A stretch of DNA of 64,000 bases from an uncultured Lentibacter sp. (GTDB lineage Bacteria > Pseudomonadota > Alphaproteobacteria > Rhodobacterales > Rhodobacteraceae). This document shows positions 31,893 to 41,900 of this stretch, one piece after another. Under the pieces are notes generated by a model that searched no databases, had not been told where the DNA came from, and saw only the letters and a list, made by a program, of their open reading frames with translations. How positions within the stretch are numbered: the first letter of the stretch is position 1; every line of letters starts with the position of its first letter. The stretch spans positions 1 through 64,000 of the forward strand of contig CANMGT010000001.1 in the NCBI GenBank assembly GCA_947497495.1, given 5' to 3'. The position numbers and the translations under genes were made by a program.

Positions 31893-32215
31893 TAACCCGC
31901 CCCGAACTCTGGATCGTCATTGCAGCCCTCGCGCTTGGAAGCTTTCTGCTGCGATTTGCCTTCTTGGGGTTTGTCGGCGACAGGCCTCTGCCGGAGTGGC
32001 TGCTGCGGCACTTGCGCTATACGGCCGTGGCTGTGCTACCCGCGCTCATCGCCCCGATGATCATCTGGCCCTCAGGCACAGACGGCGTGTTTGACGTGCC
32101 GCGGGTTCTGGCGGCAGTTGTCACGCTCTCTGTCGGGCTGATCTGGCGCAATGTGGTGCTTGCCATCGCCTTGGGCGCTGGCACGCTTTACTTGGGGCTC
32201 TATCTGGCGGGTTAA
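31889..32215 (+). CDS. AzlD family branched-chain amino acid exporter, small subunit
   Basis: A 108-residue protein with four predicted membrane helices and the AzlD pattern LRFAFLGFVGDRPLPEWLLRHLRYTAVAVLPALIAP. It is the small partner of the AzlC protein encoded just upstream, with ATGA overlap. Part of a much longer open frame that runs antisense to fdhD; only this last part is real. Confidence 0.88.
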   Translation: MITRPELWIVIAALALGSFLLRFAFLGFVGDRPLPEWLLRHLRYTAVAVLPALIAPMIIWPSGTDGVFDVPRVLAAVVTLSVGLIWRNVVLAIALGAGTLYLGLYLAG

Positions 32216-32218
32216 TGC

Positions 32219-32854
32219 TCAGTCAGCCGCGGCGGGCTGGGCTTTTCCGGGAACAAAGTCGCGCAGGACTTTCGAGTTATCGTCGCTGTCATACTCGCGC
32301 AAAATCCGCTCGCTCACGCCCGGCAACTGGGCGAATTGCTCTGCAACTTTGTTGGGGTACATCTGCGGCTTGATGCTTTCGAAACCCGGCAGTTTTGACA
32401 GGATGCTTGAGGTTGAATGCGCGCAATAAGCGTTCATCACAGCGCCATTCTTCATTGCAAGTTGCATCGCCTTCTCGGCCACTTCCGGCGAGACGACTTT
32501 CTCCTGCACCTTCACATAAAACGTCTCGCGGGCGTGATAGCGTGTGTAGACGTCAGCCACCTGCGGGTTCGCGCCAAACAGCACATCGTTGCGCTCGGGA
32601 ATGCGCGGATGCTTAAAGCTGCCCGACGGATCCCAGATAATGCGCTGCGAACCGTTGATCATCATCGAGGTATGCGCACCCGCACCCGAGCGCACATTCA
32701 CCATGGTAAACAGCGTGATCTTGGGAGGGCCATTGTGGCGGTAGGCGACTTTCTGGATCTCGGCGTCAGGGGCCCAAACAGGGTCGGCGGCACAGCCGGC
32801 TAGAAGCCCAGCAAGGACAAGTCCCAGCGTGAGCTTTGACAGAAATCTAAACAT
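32219..32854 (-). CDS. Hypothetical lipoprotein
   Basis: A 211-residue protein with signal peptide and lipobox LLAGC (Cys21). The mature part (ITLFTMVNVRSGAGAHTSMMINGSQRIIWDPSGSF, then AYCAHSTSSILSKLPG) has conserved-looking Ser/His/Cys positions resembling NlpC-like or amidase folds, but I do not recognise the family. It ends 3 bp from the azlD stop. Confidence 0.7.
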   Translation of the reverse strand: MFRFLSKLTLGLVLAGLLAGCAADPVWAPDAEIQKVAYRHNGPPKITLFTMVNVRSGAGAHTSMMINGSQRIIWDPSGSFKHPRIPERNDVLFGANPQVADVYTRYHARETFYVKVQEKVVSPEVAEKAMQLAMKNGAVMNAYCAHSTSSILSKLPGFESIKPQMYPNKVAEQFAQLPGVSERILREYDSDDNSKVLRDFVPGKAQPAAAD

Positions 32855-32878
32855 TAAGAGCCCCCCAAGGCTTTGAAA

Positions 32879-33013
32879 TCAAGCGCCAACAATCGCCATG
32901 AAAATCAGAACAGCAATGATAACAATCGTGCTGCGCGTCATCCATTTGATGAAGCCGCTAAATGTGTCTTCCTGAACTTTGATGTCCATTTCACCGTGCT
33001 TGTGGTCGCTCAT
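32879..33013 (-). CDS. aa3-type cytochrome c oxidase subunit IV
   Basis: A 44-residue protein, too short for most gene calls: MSDHKHGEMDIKVQEDTFSG, then FIKWMTRSTIVIIAVLIFMAIVGA, one C-terminal membrane helix. This matches the bacterial aa3 oxidase subunit IV of Paracoccus and Rhodobacter. AGGAG lies 7 bases before the ATG. The other oxidase genes are not in the window. Confidence 0.85.
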   Translation of the reverse strand: MSDHKHGEMDIKVQEDTFSGFIKWMTRSTIVIIAVLIFMAIVGA

Positions 33014-33091
33014 TGGGTGTCTCCTATTCTGCGTTATCTGTCGAGATAGCGGATTCTTGCCGAGCTGTCACTATACCCGTGTCATTTGTCG

Positions 33092-33541
33092 TCAATCTTT
33101 CTCAAGCGCCTGCGCCAGCCGAAAGCCGATGCGTTTGGGGGCTTCTTCCTCAACCGCTTTGGGCAGCGCGCGCAGCATCACGCTCAACTGGCTCACATGC
33201 TGCACCAGTTGAGTTTTTGCGCCAAATTGGTCAGTGCCGTAATAGGTGATCATGTCAGGATCAAAAAAACCCATTCCCTCGATGCGCAGCACGCCCGCGT
33301 CGCCGCCGGTAAAGCCCATCGCGACTTCATGTTCGTTGTCCAGCTGCTCTTCAAAGTTCTGGATATAGAGAATCAGCCGCTCATAGGCCCATTCCGCAGG
33401 GCTTTTCTCTGAAACCGGCCGGTTGTTGAGCGCCTCTGGGAAAGGCACGCCTTCCTGCCCGTCTTCAGCAGGCGCATCACAGCGCCGCGGGAGGGCTGCG
33501 GCCTCAAGAGCCTCGGCCGAAGTTGCTATTTCGTCATCCAT
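33092..33541 (-). CDS. DUF6173 family protein
   Basis: A 149-residue soluble protein with an acidic N-terminus and a conserved core (YIQNFEEQLDNEHEVAMGF, GDAGVLRIEGMGFFDPDMITYYG, QLVQHVSQLSVMLRALPK). I recall this as DUF6173, known from Rhodobacterales; function unknown. Confidence 0.75.
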   Translation of the reverse strand: MDDEIATSAEALEAAALPRRCDAPAEDGQEGVPFPEALNNRPVSEKSPAEWAYERLILYIQNFEEQLDNEHEVAMGFTGGDAGVLRIEGMGFFDPDMITYYGTDQFGAKTQLVQHVSQLSVMLRALPKAVEEEAPKRIGFRLAQALEKD

Positions 33542-33571
33542 GCGCTTGCCCCTTGCTTGTCAGCTTGCTGT

Positions 33572-34618
33572 CTAAGTCGCCTGCCAAAGCCACGCGTCAT
33601 CAGCGCGCCGCGTGCGCGTCACACGTCCTTCGGCCAGCAAATGGTTAAGGTGTGCGACAGCTTCTACAAGGGCCAATCCGTAGATGCCTTCATCAATTTT
33701 TCGTTTGAACAGCGGAGAAAAGCACTCTGCGGCTGTCTTAGGCGCGTCAAGATACTTCACCAAACGGTTCAGCCCGCTGACGTGGTTTTCCCGAAGCTGG
33801 CGCATCCGGAACGGCAGCCCCGTGAAGGGCAGCTTGTGGCCGGATAGCACGATATGGTCTTCGCGCGCGATCGCTTCGAACTTCTCGCAAGAGGCGATCC
33901 ATTCGCCCACAGGGTCGGCCTCAGGCTCTGTCGGGTAAACGCCTATATTGGGGCTGATCGACGAGATGATCTGATCACCCGCAATCACCAAACCGTCGTC
34001 GCGGCTCCAGAATGTGAGGTGCTCGGGCGCATGGCCGTTGCCTTCCAGCACATCCCAACTGCGCCCGCCCGCTTGCAGCACGTCGCCCTCGCGAAGCCGC
34101 GTGTAGCCCACGGGCAAAGGGTGGCAGGCGTCGGCAAAGTTGTAAGGCCTGTCCGCCACGCGCTTGTCATAGATCGCCTTGTCCATGCCCGCCGCGCGCC
34201 AGTAGGCCTTGGCCTCTTCCGAGGGTTCTTCCTCGACGTCCAGAATAAGCATCCGGCTCATCAGCCACGCTGTGCGCGACGTCCAGAGGCTCGCCCCGCG
34301 CTCCATAAGCCAGCCCGCCATGCCGACATGGTCAGGGTGGTGATGGGTTAGCAAAACGCGGCCCACAGGCTTGCCACGCAGGGCGCCAGCCAAGATCCCC
34401 TCCCACAGTTTGACTGTGAGTTTGGTCTTGAAGCCGGTGTCAACGACAGTCCAGCTGTCGCCCTCGTCAAGCGCGTAGACATTGACGTGGTCAAGCGCCA
34501 TGGGCAGCGGCAGCCTGATCCACAGCACGCCTTCGGCGATCTCGATATGCTTGCCCGACTCCGGCGGTTCGGGCCACGGAAACTGCAACCCGACTGGTTT
34601 GGTGGCGGCTATATTCAC
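33572..34618 (-). CDS. Metallo-beta-lactamase fold hydrolase
   Basis: A 348-residue MBL-fold protein with the zinc motif THHHPDH (about 91-97), a later HAPEHLTFW and GDQIISSISPNIG, and SGHKLPF near the end of the catalytic part. A C-terminal helical domain follows, as in LACTB2-like or glyoxalase-II-like hydrolases. Its start overlaps the stop of the acyl-CoA dehydrogenase gene (ATGA), so a thioester or lipid-linked substrate is possible. Confidence 0.85.
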   Translation of the reverse strand: MNIAATKPVGLQFPWPEPPESGKHIEIAEGVLWIRLPLPMALDHVNVYALDEGDSWTVVDTGFKTKLTVKLWEGILAGALRGKPVGRVLLTHHHPDHVGMAGWLMERGASLWTSRTAWLMSRMLILDVEEEPSEEAKAYWRAAGMDKAIYDKRVADRPYNFADACHPLPVGYTRLREGDVLQAGGRSWDVLEGNGHAPEHLTFWSRDDGLVIAGDQIISSISPNIGVYPTEPEADPVGEWIASCEKFEAIAREDHIVLSGHKLPFTGLPFRMRQLRENHVSGLNRLVKYLDAPKTAAECFSPLFKRKIDEGIYGLALVEAVAHLNHLLAEGRVTRTRRADDAWLWQAT

Positions 34619-36336
34619 GCGGCGCCCAAGTCTTCGATGCTCAGCGCATACAAGTCTTCCGCGCCTTCTTTGGCATGGGTTAGAAGCGCTTCGAACTCAG
34701 GCAACAGCCGGTTGATGTAGAACCGTGCCAGCTTGGCGCGCGGGCCATTTTCGCCCTCGGCGCAGGCTGCGCGCAGGTGGTAATGCGCACCCAAAACCCG
34801 CGCGAATGCGTTGAGGTAAGGCACCGAGCCTGCAAAGCGCTCGTTCATGTCTTTCTGCTCAAGCATCCATTCGGTGGCCTCGCGCAGTGTTTCGGCCGCG
34901 TCCCAGACGATGCCCGCCATACGGGGGCGTGAGGCGCGGGCTTGCTCGGAGAAGCGCTCGATCTCGTCCAGAAGGGCGAACGCGGCCTCGCCGCCGTCCA
35001 TCATCTTACGGCCGACCAAGTCCATCGACTGGATGCCATTGGTGCCTTCATAGATCGCGGTGATACGGGCGTCGCGCGAATACTGCGCAGCTCCGGTTTC
35101 TTCGATAAAGCCCATGCCGCCATGCACCTGCACGCCCATCTCGGCCACTTTGATGCCCGTGTCCGAGCCAAACGACTTGGCGATCGGCGTGAGGAAGGCT
35201 GCGCGCGCCGCCCAGTCTGCGTCGCCCGTGGCGCGGCCCATGTCGAGCGCAACGGCGCAAGCCAGCGTGATAGAGCGCGCGGCGAACAGCTCGGCGCGCA
35301 TGGTGGCCAACATGCGGCGCACGTCGGCGTGCTCAACGATCGTGCCGGTTCCGCCCTCAACGGCGGTGCGGCCCTGCTTGCGCTCAAGCGCATAGGACAG
35401 GGCCTGCTGGTAGGCGCGCTCGCCCACGCCGACTCCTTCGCAACCCACACCAAGACGCGCGTTGTTCATCATCGTGAACATCGCCGCCATGCCTTTGTTC
35501 TCTTCGCCCACAAGCCAGCCTGTCGCGCCGTCAAATTGCATGACAGCGGTTGGCGAGCCGTGAATGCCAAGCTTGTGCTCAAGGCTCACAACGCCCAGCG
35601 CGTTGGCAACGCCGGCTTCGCCATTCTCGTCGGGAATGCGCTTGGGAACCATGAACAGGCTGATGCCCTTGGTGCCCGCAGCACCATCCGGCAAACGCGC
35701 CAGCACAAGGTGGCAGACATTGTCGGTAAAGTCGTTGTCACCCCAAGTGATAAATATCTTCTGGCCGCTGATCGCGTAGGTTCCGTCGCCGTTTGGCACG
35801 GCCTTGCTTGCCAGCGCGCCCACATCAGAGCCGGCCTGTGGCTCGGTCAGGTTCATCGTGCCTGTCCACTCGCCCGACACAAGCTTGGGCAAATAGATCG
35901 CCTTCAGCTCGTCGCTCGCGTGGTGCTCCAGCGCTTCGATATTGCCCTGAGTCAGGAACGGGCAAAGCTGCAAGCTCAAACAGGCCGCTGACATCATCTC
36001 GTTCACAACCGACGTCAGCGTTGCGGGCAAGCCCATACCGCCATACTCGGGTTCAGCCGCGAGCGAGATCCAGCCGCCATCCTTGATCGCGGCAAAGCCC
36101 TCGGCAAAGCCTTTAGAGGTGCGCACAACTCCGTTTTCAAGCCGCGCTGGCTCAAGGTCTCCGTTGCGGTTGAGCGGCGCGAGCACGTCGTCGCACATGC
36201 GCCCGGCCTCCAGCAGGATAGCGTCGGTCATGTCTGGCGTGGCCTCGGCAAACCGCTCGGTCGCGGCGACCGCGTCAAAGCCCACGACATTTTTCATGAT
36301 AAACTGGTGGTCACTTACTGGCGCGCGAAAACTCAT
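34615..36336 (-). CDS. Acyl-CoA dehydrogenase with C-terminal extension (DmdC/FadE type)
   Basis: A 573-residue FAD enzyme that oxidises an acyl-CoA to the 2-enoyl-CoA and hands electrons to ETF. It has MNLTEPQAGSDVGAL, QKIFITWGDND, SRDARITAIYEGTNGIQSMDLVGRK and a C-terminal acetyl-CoA-dehydrogenase-like extension, the layout of DmdC (3-methylmercaptopropionyl-CoA dehydrogenase) and long FadE proteins. The substrate cannot be told apart. Start at 36336 with GAGGAG upstream; a 69-codon extension is rejected. Confidence 0.88.
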   Translation of the reverse strand: MSFRAPVSDHQFIMKNVVGFDAVAATERFAEATPDMTDAILLEAGRMCDDVLAPLNRNGDLEPARLENGVVRTSKGFAEGFAAIKDGGWISLAAEPEYGGMGLPATLTSVVNEMMSAACLSLQLCPFLTQGNIEALEHHASDELKAIYLPKLVSGEWTGTMNLTEPQAGSDVGALASKAVPNGDGTYAISGQKIFITWGDNDFTDNVCHLVLARLPDGAAGTKGISLFMVPKRIPDENGEAGVANALGVVSLEHKLGIHGSPTAVMQFDGATGWLVGEENKGMAAMFTMMNNARLGVGCEGVGVGERAYQQALSYALERKQGRTAVEGGTGTIVEHADVRRMLATMRAELFAARSITLACAVALDMGRATGDADWAARAAFLTPIAKSFGSDTGIKVAEMGVQVHGGMGFIEETGAAQYSRDARITAIYEGTNGIQSMDLVGRKMMDGGEAAFALLDEIERFSEQARASRPRMAGIVWDAAETLREATEWMLEQKDMNERFAGSVPYLNAFARVLGAHYHLRAACAEGENGPRAKLARFYINRLLPEFEALLTHAKEGAEDLYALSIEDLGAA

Positions 36337-36454
36337 GGCATTCTCCTCACTGGTTTGCGTATGGCGACAAAGCGGCCTCGCTTTAGGCCTTCTAAATAGC
36401 CTATTAGGTTTGCTAGAATGTTTCTGCAATAACGCGGCGTCAAATATCTGGCCT

Positions 36455-37405
36455 ATGAAAACCCGAAAGCTCACTTCCGATGCAAACGGCCTTGCCGCCG
36501 CAAGCGCCATTCTGGCCAAAGGCGGCCTCGTGGCCATGCCCACCGAGACAGTCTATGGCCTCGCAGCTGACGCGCGCCAGGGCGAGGCTGTCGCCAGTAT
36601 CTACGCGGCCAAGGGCCGACCCAGCTTCAACCCGTTGATCGTGCATGTCGTCTCTGCCGACGAGGCGCAGCGCTATGTCGTCTGGAATGATGCCGCCGCG
36701 AGCCTCGCTGCGGCCTTCTGGCCCGGCCCGCTGACGCTGGTCTTGCCATTGCGCGAAGGGCATGGCCTCTCGAGCCTCGTGACGGCAGGGCTTGAAACGC
36801 TGGCCGTGCGCTGCCCCGCACACCCTGTCGCGCAAGCGCTCTTGCAGGCGTTCAACGGCCCCGTTGCGGCCCCCTCCGCCAACCTCTCGGGCAAGATAAG
36901 CCCAACCCGCGCCGCGCATGTGCTGGACGGCATGGAGGGTCGCGTGGACGCCGTTCTGGACGGCGGCGCAGCCGAAATCGGCCTTGAAAGCACGATCATC
37001 GGCCTCGCAGCTGCGCCCACTCTGCTGCGCCACGGCTCGATTACGCGCGCCCAGATCGAAGCCGCTCTAGGCGAAACGCTGCAAGAGGCCACAACGCCCG
37101 CCGCCGTCACCGCGCAGGTCACAGCACCCGGCCAGCTCAGCTCGCATTACGCGCCTGACGCTTCGGTGCGGCTCGACGTCACAGACGCGCTGCCCGACGA
37201 GGCCCTGCTCGGTTTTGGCAACGTGCCCTGCACACTTAACCTCTCGCCCGCGGGCGATTTGCGCGAAGCCGCTGCCAACCTGTTTGACATGTTGCGCCAG
37301 CTTGACGCGCGTGCAGACAAGATCGCTGTCTCGCCGGTCCCTGAAACGGGTATCGGCATCGCGATCAACGACAGGCTCAAACGCGCGGCGGCTGACCGCC
37401 CCTAA
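36455..37405 (+). CDS. L-threonylcarbamoyladenylate synthase (Sua5 type)
   Basis: Makes threonylcarbamoyl-AMP for the t6A37 modification of tRNA. The YrdC domain comes first (GGLVAMPTETVYGLAADA, KGRPSFNPLIVHV, SANLSGKISPTRAAHV), then the smaller Sua5 C-terminal domain from about residue 215 (APGQLSSHYAPDASV, the linker motif). At 316 residues it is the long Sua5 form. It starts 118 bp from the divergent acyl-CoA dehydrogenase gene. Confidence 0.92.
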   Translation: MKTRKLTSDANGLAAASAILAKGGLVAMPTETVYGLAADARQGEAVASIYAAKGRPSFNPLIVHVVSADEAQRYVVWNDAAASLAAAFWPGPLTLVLPLREGHGLSSLVTAGLETLAVRCPAHPVAQALLQAFNGPVAAPSANLSGKISPTRAAHVLDGMEGRVDAVLDGGAAEIGLESTIIGLAAAPTLLRHGSITRAQIEAALGETLQEATTPAAVTAQVTAPGQLSSHYAPDASVRLDVTDALPDEALLGFGNVPCTLNLSPAGDLREAAANLFDMLRQLDARADKIAVSPVPETGIGIAINDRLKRAAADRP

Positions 37406-37413
37406 GCGTGGCC

Positions 37414-37995
37414 CTAAGCGTGGCCTGCGTCAGCCGAGAGCATCAAAGGGTCGATTCCCAATTTGCCCAAAGCGCGGCTCCACTTGCTGTCTGCATCCGG
37501 TGAGAAAACAAAATCGGCGTCTGCCTCAACCGACAGCCAGCCGTTTTGCAAAATCTCGCCCTCAAGCTGCCCGGCGCCCCAGCCCGCATAGCCAAGCGCC
37601 AGCAAAGCCTGCAACGGGCCACGGCCTTGGGCGATGTCTTCCAGCACATCAAGCGTGCCCGACAGGCGCACACCCTCGATGACTTTGTGGCTTGCGATTC
37701 CCGAGATATACTCGCTGGAATGCAGCACAAACCCACGCCCCATCTCAACGGGGCCACCAAAGTAGACCTCCCCACTCACCGCAAGGTCAGGCGTTCCAAG
37801 CTCTAGCTGCTCGGTCACGTCTGAGAGGCGAACCTCCTGCGCAACCTTGTTAATGATAAGCCCCATTGTGCCCTCATCAGAATGCTCACACACCAGGATC
37901 ACCGCCCGCTCAAAGCGCGGGTCACCAATGCCCGGCATGGCGATCAATAGCTTGCCCGCAAGCTCGTCGATGCTCTGATTGATCTCGCCACTCAC
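37414..37995 (-). CDS. YqgE/AlgH family protein
   Basis: A 193-residue member of the UPF0301 (YqgE/AlgH) family: LAGKLLIAMPGIGDPRFERAVILVCEHSDEGTMGLIIN, VYFGGPVEMGRGFVLHS, and GYAGWGAGQLEGEI. The molecular role is not established. The start is GTG at 37995 with AAGGAG 6 bases upstream; longer frames lack this. Ends 8 bp from the Sua5 stop. Confidence 0.9.
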   Translation of the reverse strand: MSGEINQSIDELAGKLLIAMPGIGDPRFERAVILVCEHSDEGTMGLIINKVAQEVRLSDVTEQLELGTPDLAVSGEVYFGGPVEMGRGFVLHSSEYISGIASHKVIEGVRLSGTLDVLEDIAQGRGPLQALLALGYAGWGAGQLEGEILQNGWLSVEADADFVFSPDADSKWSRALGKLGIDPLMLSADAGHA

Positions 37996-38110
37996 GCCAC
38001 ACTCCTTTGCGCCCCAACGATGCACCCAGCCCAGAAGGCGTGCAAGAGGCGAAATACTTCTCGCCTCTTTGTGAATTGGCATTTACCACGATATGCCCCA
38101 TCTGTGAGCC

Positions 38111-38911
38111 ATGAAACAGTTTCTCAGCCTCCTTGTCGCCTGCTTTACGCTGGCCACTGCCACCCTCGCCAACCCCTATGGGGACAAGGCGCAGTTTCGC
38201 TTGATGCAAGGCTGGACAGAACCCGACGGCACCCGCATCGCCGCGATCGAAGTTGTGCTGGCAGACGGCTGGAAGACCTACTGGCGCGCACCGGGGGATG
38301 CGGGCGTGCCGCCTGCGTTTGACTGGTCAGCCTCGCGCAATGTCAAAAGCGTCGCCGTGCGCTGGCCACAGCCTGTGGTGTTTGAACAAGCCGGCATGCG
38401 CACCATCGGCTACAAGCAACGGCTGGTTCTGCCGATCGTGATCACCCCGAAGAACAAGGGCAAAGCCGCCAATTTGAAAGGCGCGCTTGATCTGGGCATC
38501 TGCAAAGACATCTGCGTGCCGGTTCACGTGGCCCTTGAAGGCACTGTCGCGGCGACGGGCGTTTTCAACCGTGCTGACATTGGCGCAGCACTGGCAACCC
38601 TGCCCCTGTCCGCCAAGCGCGCAGGCCTCAAAGCGATAGCTTGTGAAATGCGGCCAAGCGCGGAAGATGGCGCCACACTGACTGTCACAATGCAGCTTGC
38701 CAGCCTTGGCGGGCGCGAAGATGCCGCGATCGAAACCGGAGATCCGCTTGTCTGGGCAACCGAGCCCAAAATCTCGCGCGCGGGCGGCACGCTGACGCTT
38801 GAAACGCGACTGGTGCACGCCCTAGGCGGCAGCTTCGCGCTCAACCGCTCCGGCCTGCGCATCACGCTGTTGGGCCGCAAACGCGCGGTGGATATTCAGG
38901 GCTGCGGCTGA
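38111..38911 (+). CDS. DsbD N-terminal-domain-like periplasmic protein
   Basis: A 266-residue secreted protein with signal peptide (about 1-20) and an N-terminal DsbD-alpha-like domain (GWKTYWRAPGDAGVPPAFDWS). The redox pair is LGICKDICVPVH, about 122-127. It lacks the membrane and thioredoxin parts of DsbD, so it may accept or donate thiol electrons with a separate membrane partner. Its 3' end overlaps the convergent RND permease gene by 16 bp. Confidence 0.85.
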   Translation: MKQFLSLLVACFTLATATLANPYGDKAQFRLMQGWTEPDGTRIAAIEVVLADGWKTYWRAPGDAGVPPAFDWSASRNVKSVAVRWPQPVVFEQAGMRTIGYKQRLVLPIVITPKNKGKAANLKGALDLGICKDICVPVHVALEGTVAATGVFNRADIGAALATLPLSAKRAGLKAIACEMRPSAEDGATLTVTMQLASLGGREDAAIETGDPLVWATEPKISRAGGTLTLETRLVHALGGSFALNRSGLRITLLGRKRAVDIQGCG

Positions 38912-41900
38912 CGCTTGTGCCATAGGCTGGCCAGCAACGCACCAAGCACTGTCAACGCCAGCAAGACGACAACACCACCAAGATAGAGGCCAAGCACCCC
39001 AAGGTTGCTCGCCTCCGGCCAAGCCGCAGCAAGCGGGTCTGGCAAGGTGCCTGTTGCTGCCTTCCAACCCATCGTCAGCGCAAACCACACCGCCACAAGG
39101 CCCGCACCCGCAAGCAGCGCGCCACGCATGCCCCAGGCCTGCCGCGCCTTCATGGCGCGTTTGAACGCGCGTATCTGCGCCGCAAAGTCAGCCTGCATCG
39201 CCAGCAGCGAGGGCACGACAAGCAGTACCAGCACAAAGCCAAAGCCAAGCCCGTAGACCAGCGTGATAACCGTCGGCTTCAGAAATTGCGCTTGCTGGGA
39301 TTGCTCATAAAGCAGCGGCGCAAGGCCGAGCACGGTTGTCAGCGTTGTCAGCATCACAGGGCGCAGCCTGTCGACAGTTCCGTCGATGATCGAGGGGATA
39401 AGCCCACGCTCTTTGGCGTAGTCGTCGATCGTGGTGATCAAAACAATGGAATCGTTGATGATGATCCCCGTCATGCCGAGCAACCCAACAACCGTGAACA
39501 TGCTCAAAGGCACGTCCCACTCGTTGTGGCCATAGATCGTTCCGACCAGCCCGAAGGGGATGATCGCCATGACAACAATCGGCCGTGTCCAGCTCGCGAA
39601 AACCCAAGCCAGCACAAGGTAAATTCCAGTCAGGCAGAGAATAAACCCTGTGCGCGCATCGGCCAGAAATGCGTCTTCCTGCTCCGAGAGGCCCGCAATG
39701 CGGAACTCGACTTGGTGAATACTGGCGATTTCCGGCAGAATTGTCTCCGCCAGCGCTGTACCGATCTCGGCAGCGCGCGTCGGGTCATCTTCGGAAATGT
39801 CGCCTGTGACAGTCACCGTGCGCAGCCCGTTTTCGCGGCGGATCGTCGAGAAACCTGTCTTCTTCTTGAGGTCAACAATATCAGACAGCGCCACATAGTT
39901 GCCCTCCGGCGTGCGCATCTGTGTGCGGTAGATAAAGTCAGCCGTGACTTCGTCTTCGGGCAGTTCGACGCGAATGCTCGCGCTGCGCGGCCCGTCAGGA
40001 TATGTCGCCGCCTCAAGCCCACTCAGACGGTGGCGCAGCACCCGCCCGACACCGTCGATGGTAAAGCCCAGCGCCTTGCCCTGCGCCGACAAGTCGAGCA
40101 CGAACTCGTCCTTGTCATAGGCAAGGTTGTCTTCCACGGCGCTCACTTCGGGGTAGCGCGACACCGCCTCCTTGAGGGCTTCACTGGCACGTTTCAGCGT
40201 CTCGGCATCGGCGCCGAAAAACTGCACATCAAGCGCATCGCCGCCCGGGCCAGAGCGCCAGCCGCGAAAGCTTACCGTCTCCAGAAGCGGGTGCGTCGGC
40301 AGGTTTTCCTGAAGCCGCGCCAGAAAGGCAAAGCTTGAATAGGGCCGCAAGTCAGCGTCGATCAACTCGATGGCGACGCCGCCCAGCTCGTCAGGGTCTT
40401 TGGTGTCGGCCCCCGCAAGCCCTCGGCCGGTGTTGCCGCCAACCTGCGCCAAGACATAGTCAACGGGGTTGCGGCCGTGCTCGTCCTCATACTCCTTGGC
40501 GACGTCTTCGATGGCTTTCTGAAACAGGCGCATGACGGCAAAAGTGTCCTCGCGGCTGGAGCCGGGTGCCATGGCGAAATTGCCCGAGATCGAGGCGCGC
40601 TCGGGGGCGTTGAAAAACCGCCATTTCACGTCGCCGGACACAAACAGCGAGATCTGGCTGGCCAGCACCAGAATGATCCCTGCGAATACCGGATAGCGCA
40701 GCTTCACGACATAGCCGATAAACTGGCGGAACAGGTTGTCGCGCACCCACTCAAAGCCGCGGTTTACAACACGTGAGGGCACATCATACCAATGTTCCTT
40801 CGCCGAGTGGCCTATAGAATGCGACATATGGTTTGGCAAAATCAGGAAGCACTCGACCAAACTTGCCGCAAGCACAACGATGACGGTGAAGGGGATATCC
40901 TTGATCAGATCGCCAAACCGCCCGCTGACAAATGTCAGCGCAAAAAAGGCGATAACCGTTGTCAGAGTGGCGCTGAAAACCGGCATCGCCATGCGCATGG
41001 CGGCGTTTTCGGCGGCCTCGACAGGCCCCTCTCCATATTTCTTCACCCGCGCATCAGCGTGCTCGCCGACAACAATCGCGTCGTCCACGACGATGCCCAA
41101 CGTGATGATCAGCGCAAACAACGAGATCATGTTGATCGTCAGGCCAACCGAATACATCAAGGCAATCGTTGCCAGCATCGCCACAGGAATGCCCGCAGCA
41201 ACCCACAGCGCCGTGCGCGCGTTGAGGAACAAAAACAACAGCGACACGACGAGCAAAAGCCCGACAAGGCCGTTGTCGATGAGCAGGTTCAAGCGCCCCG
41301 TGATCGCCTCGGCGCGGGTGCGGATCAGATCAACCGTCACACCGGGCGGCAAGGTTCTTTCCAGCGCTTCGGCGGCCTCCTCAACCCTGTGTTGGATCGC
41401 AATCGCATCGCCCGTGGCGGTGCGGTCAACCCTGATCGAGATCGCCGGATTGGCCCCCACAAAGAAGCTGCGGGTGCGGGTCGCGCCTTCCACTTCGATA
41501 CGCGCAACATCGCCGATGGTCAGCTTGCTGCCGTCGGCATTGGGCTTGAGAACAATCTCGGCGATCTGCTCGGGCGAGCGCTTTTCAACGCCCGTGCGCA
41601 CGCGCGCATTGGCCCCCGTCACGTTGCCGGCAGGGTCGGCGTTGACTTCTTCGGCGATCGCTTCGGCGATGCGCGCAAAGCTGATGTCATGCTCGACAAG
41701 CGCCAGCGTCGAGACGACAACATTGGTCTGCGCCCCCACAACGCCCTGAATGGTGGTGCGCGTGACGCCCTTCTCGAACAGCCGCACCACAAGCTCGTCG
41801 GCAAAGCGCGCCAACTGTTCGGCGGTGACAGGGCCTGTGACAACCAGGTCGGTCACACGGTCGCGCCAGACGCCGCGCTCGACTTTGGGCTCGTCGGCCT

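Noticed and set aside
34942..35991. 349-codon plus-strand frame over the acyl-CoA dehydrogenase gene
   Set aside because: Antisense shadow; the dehydrogenase signatures on the other strand are certain.
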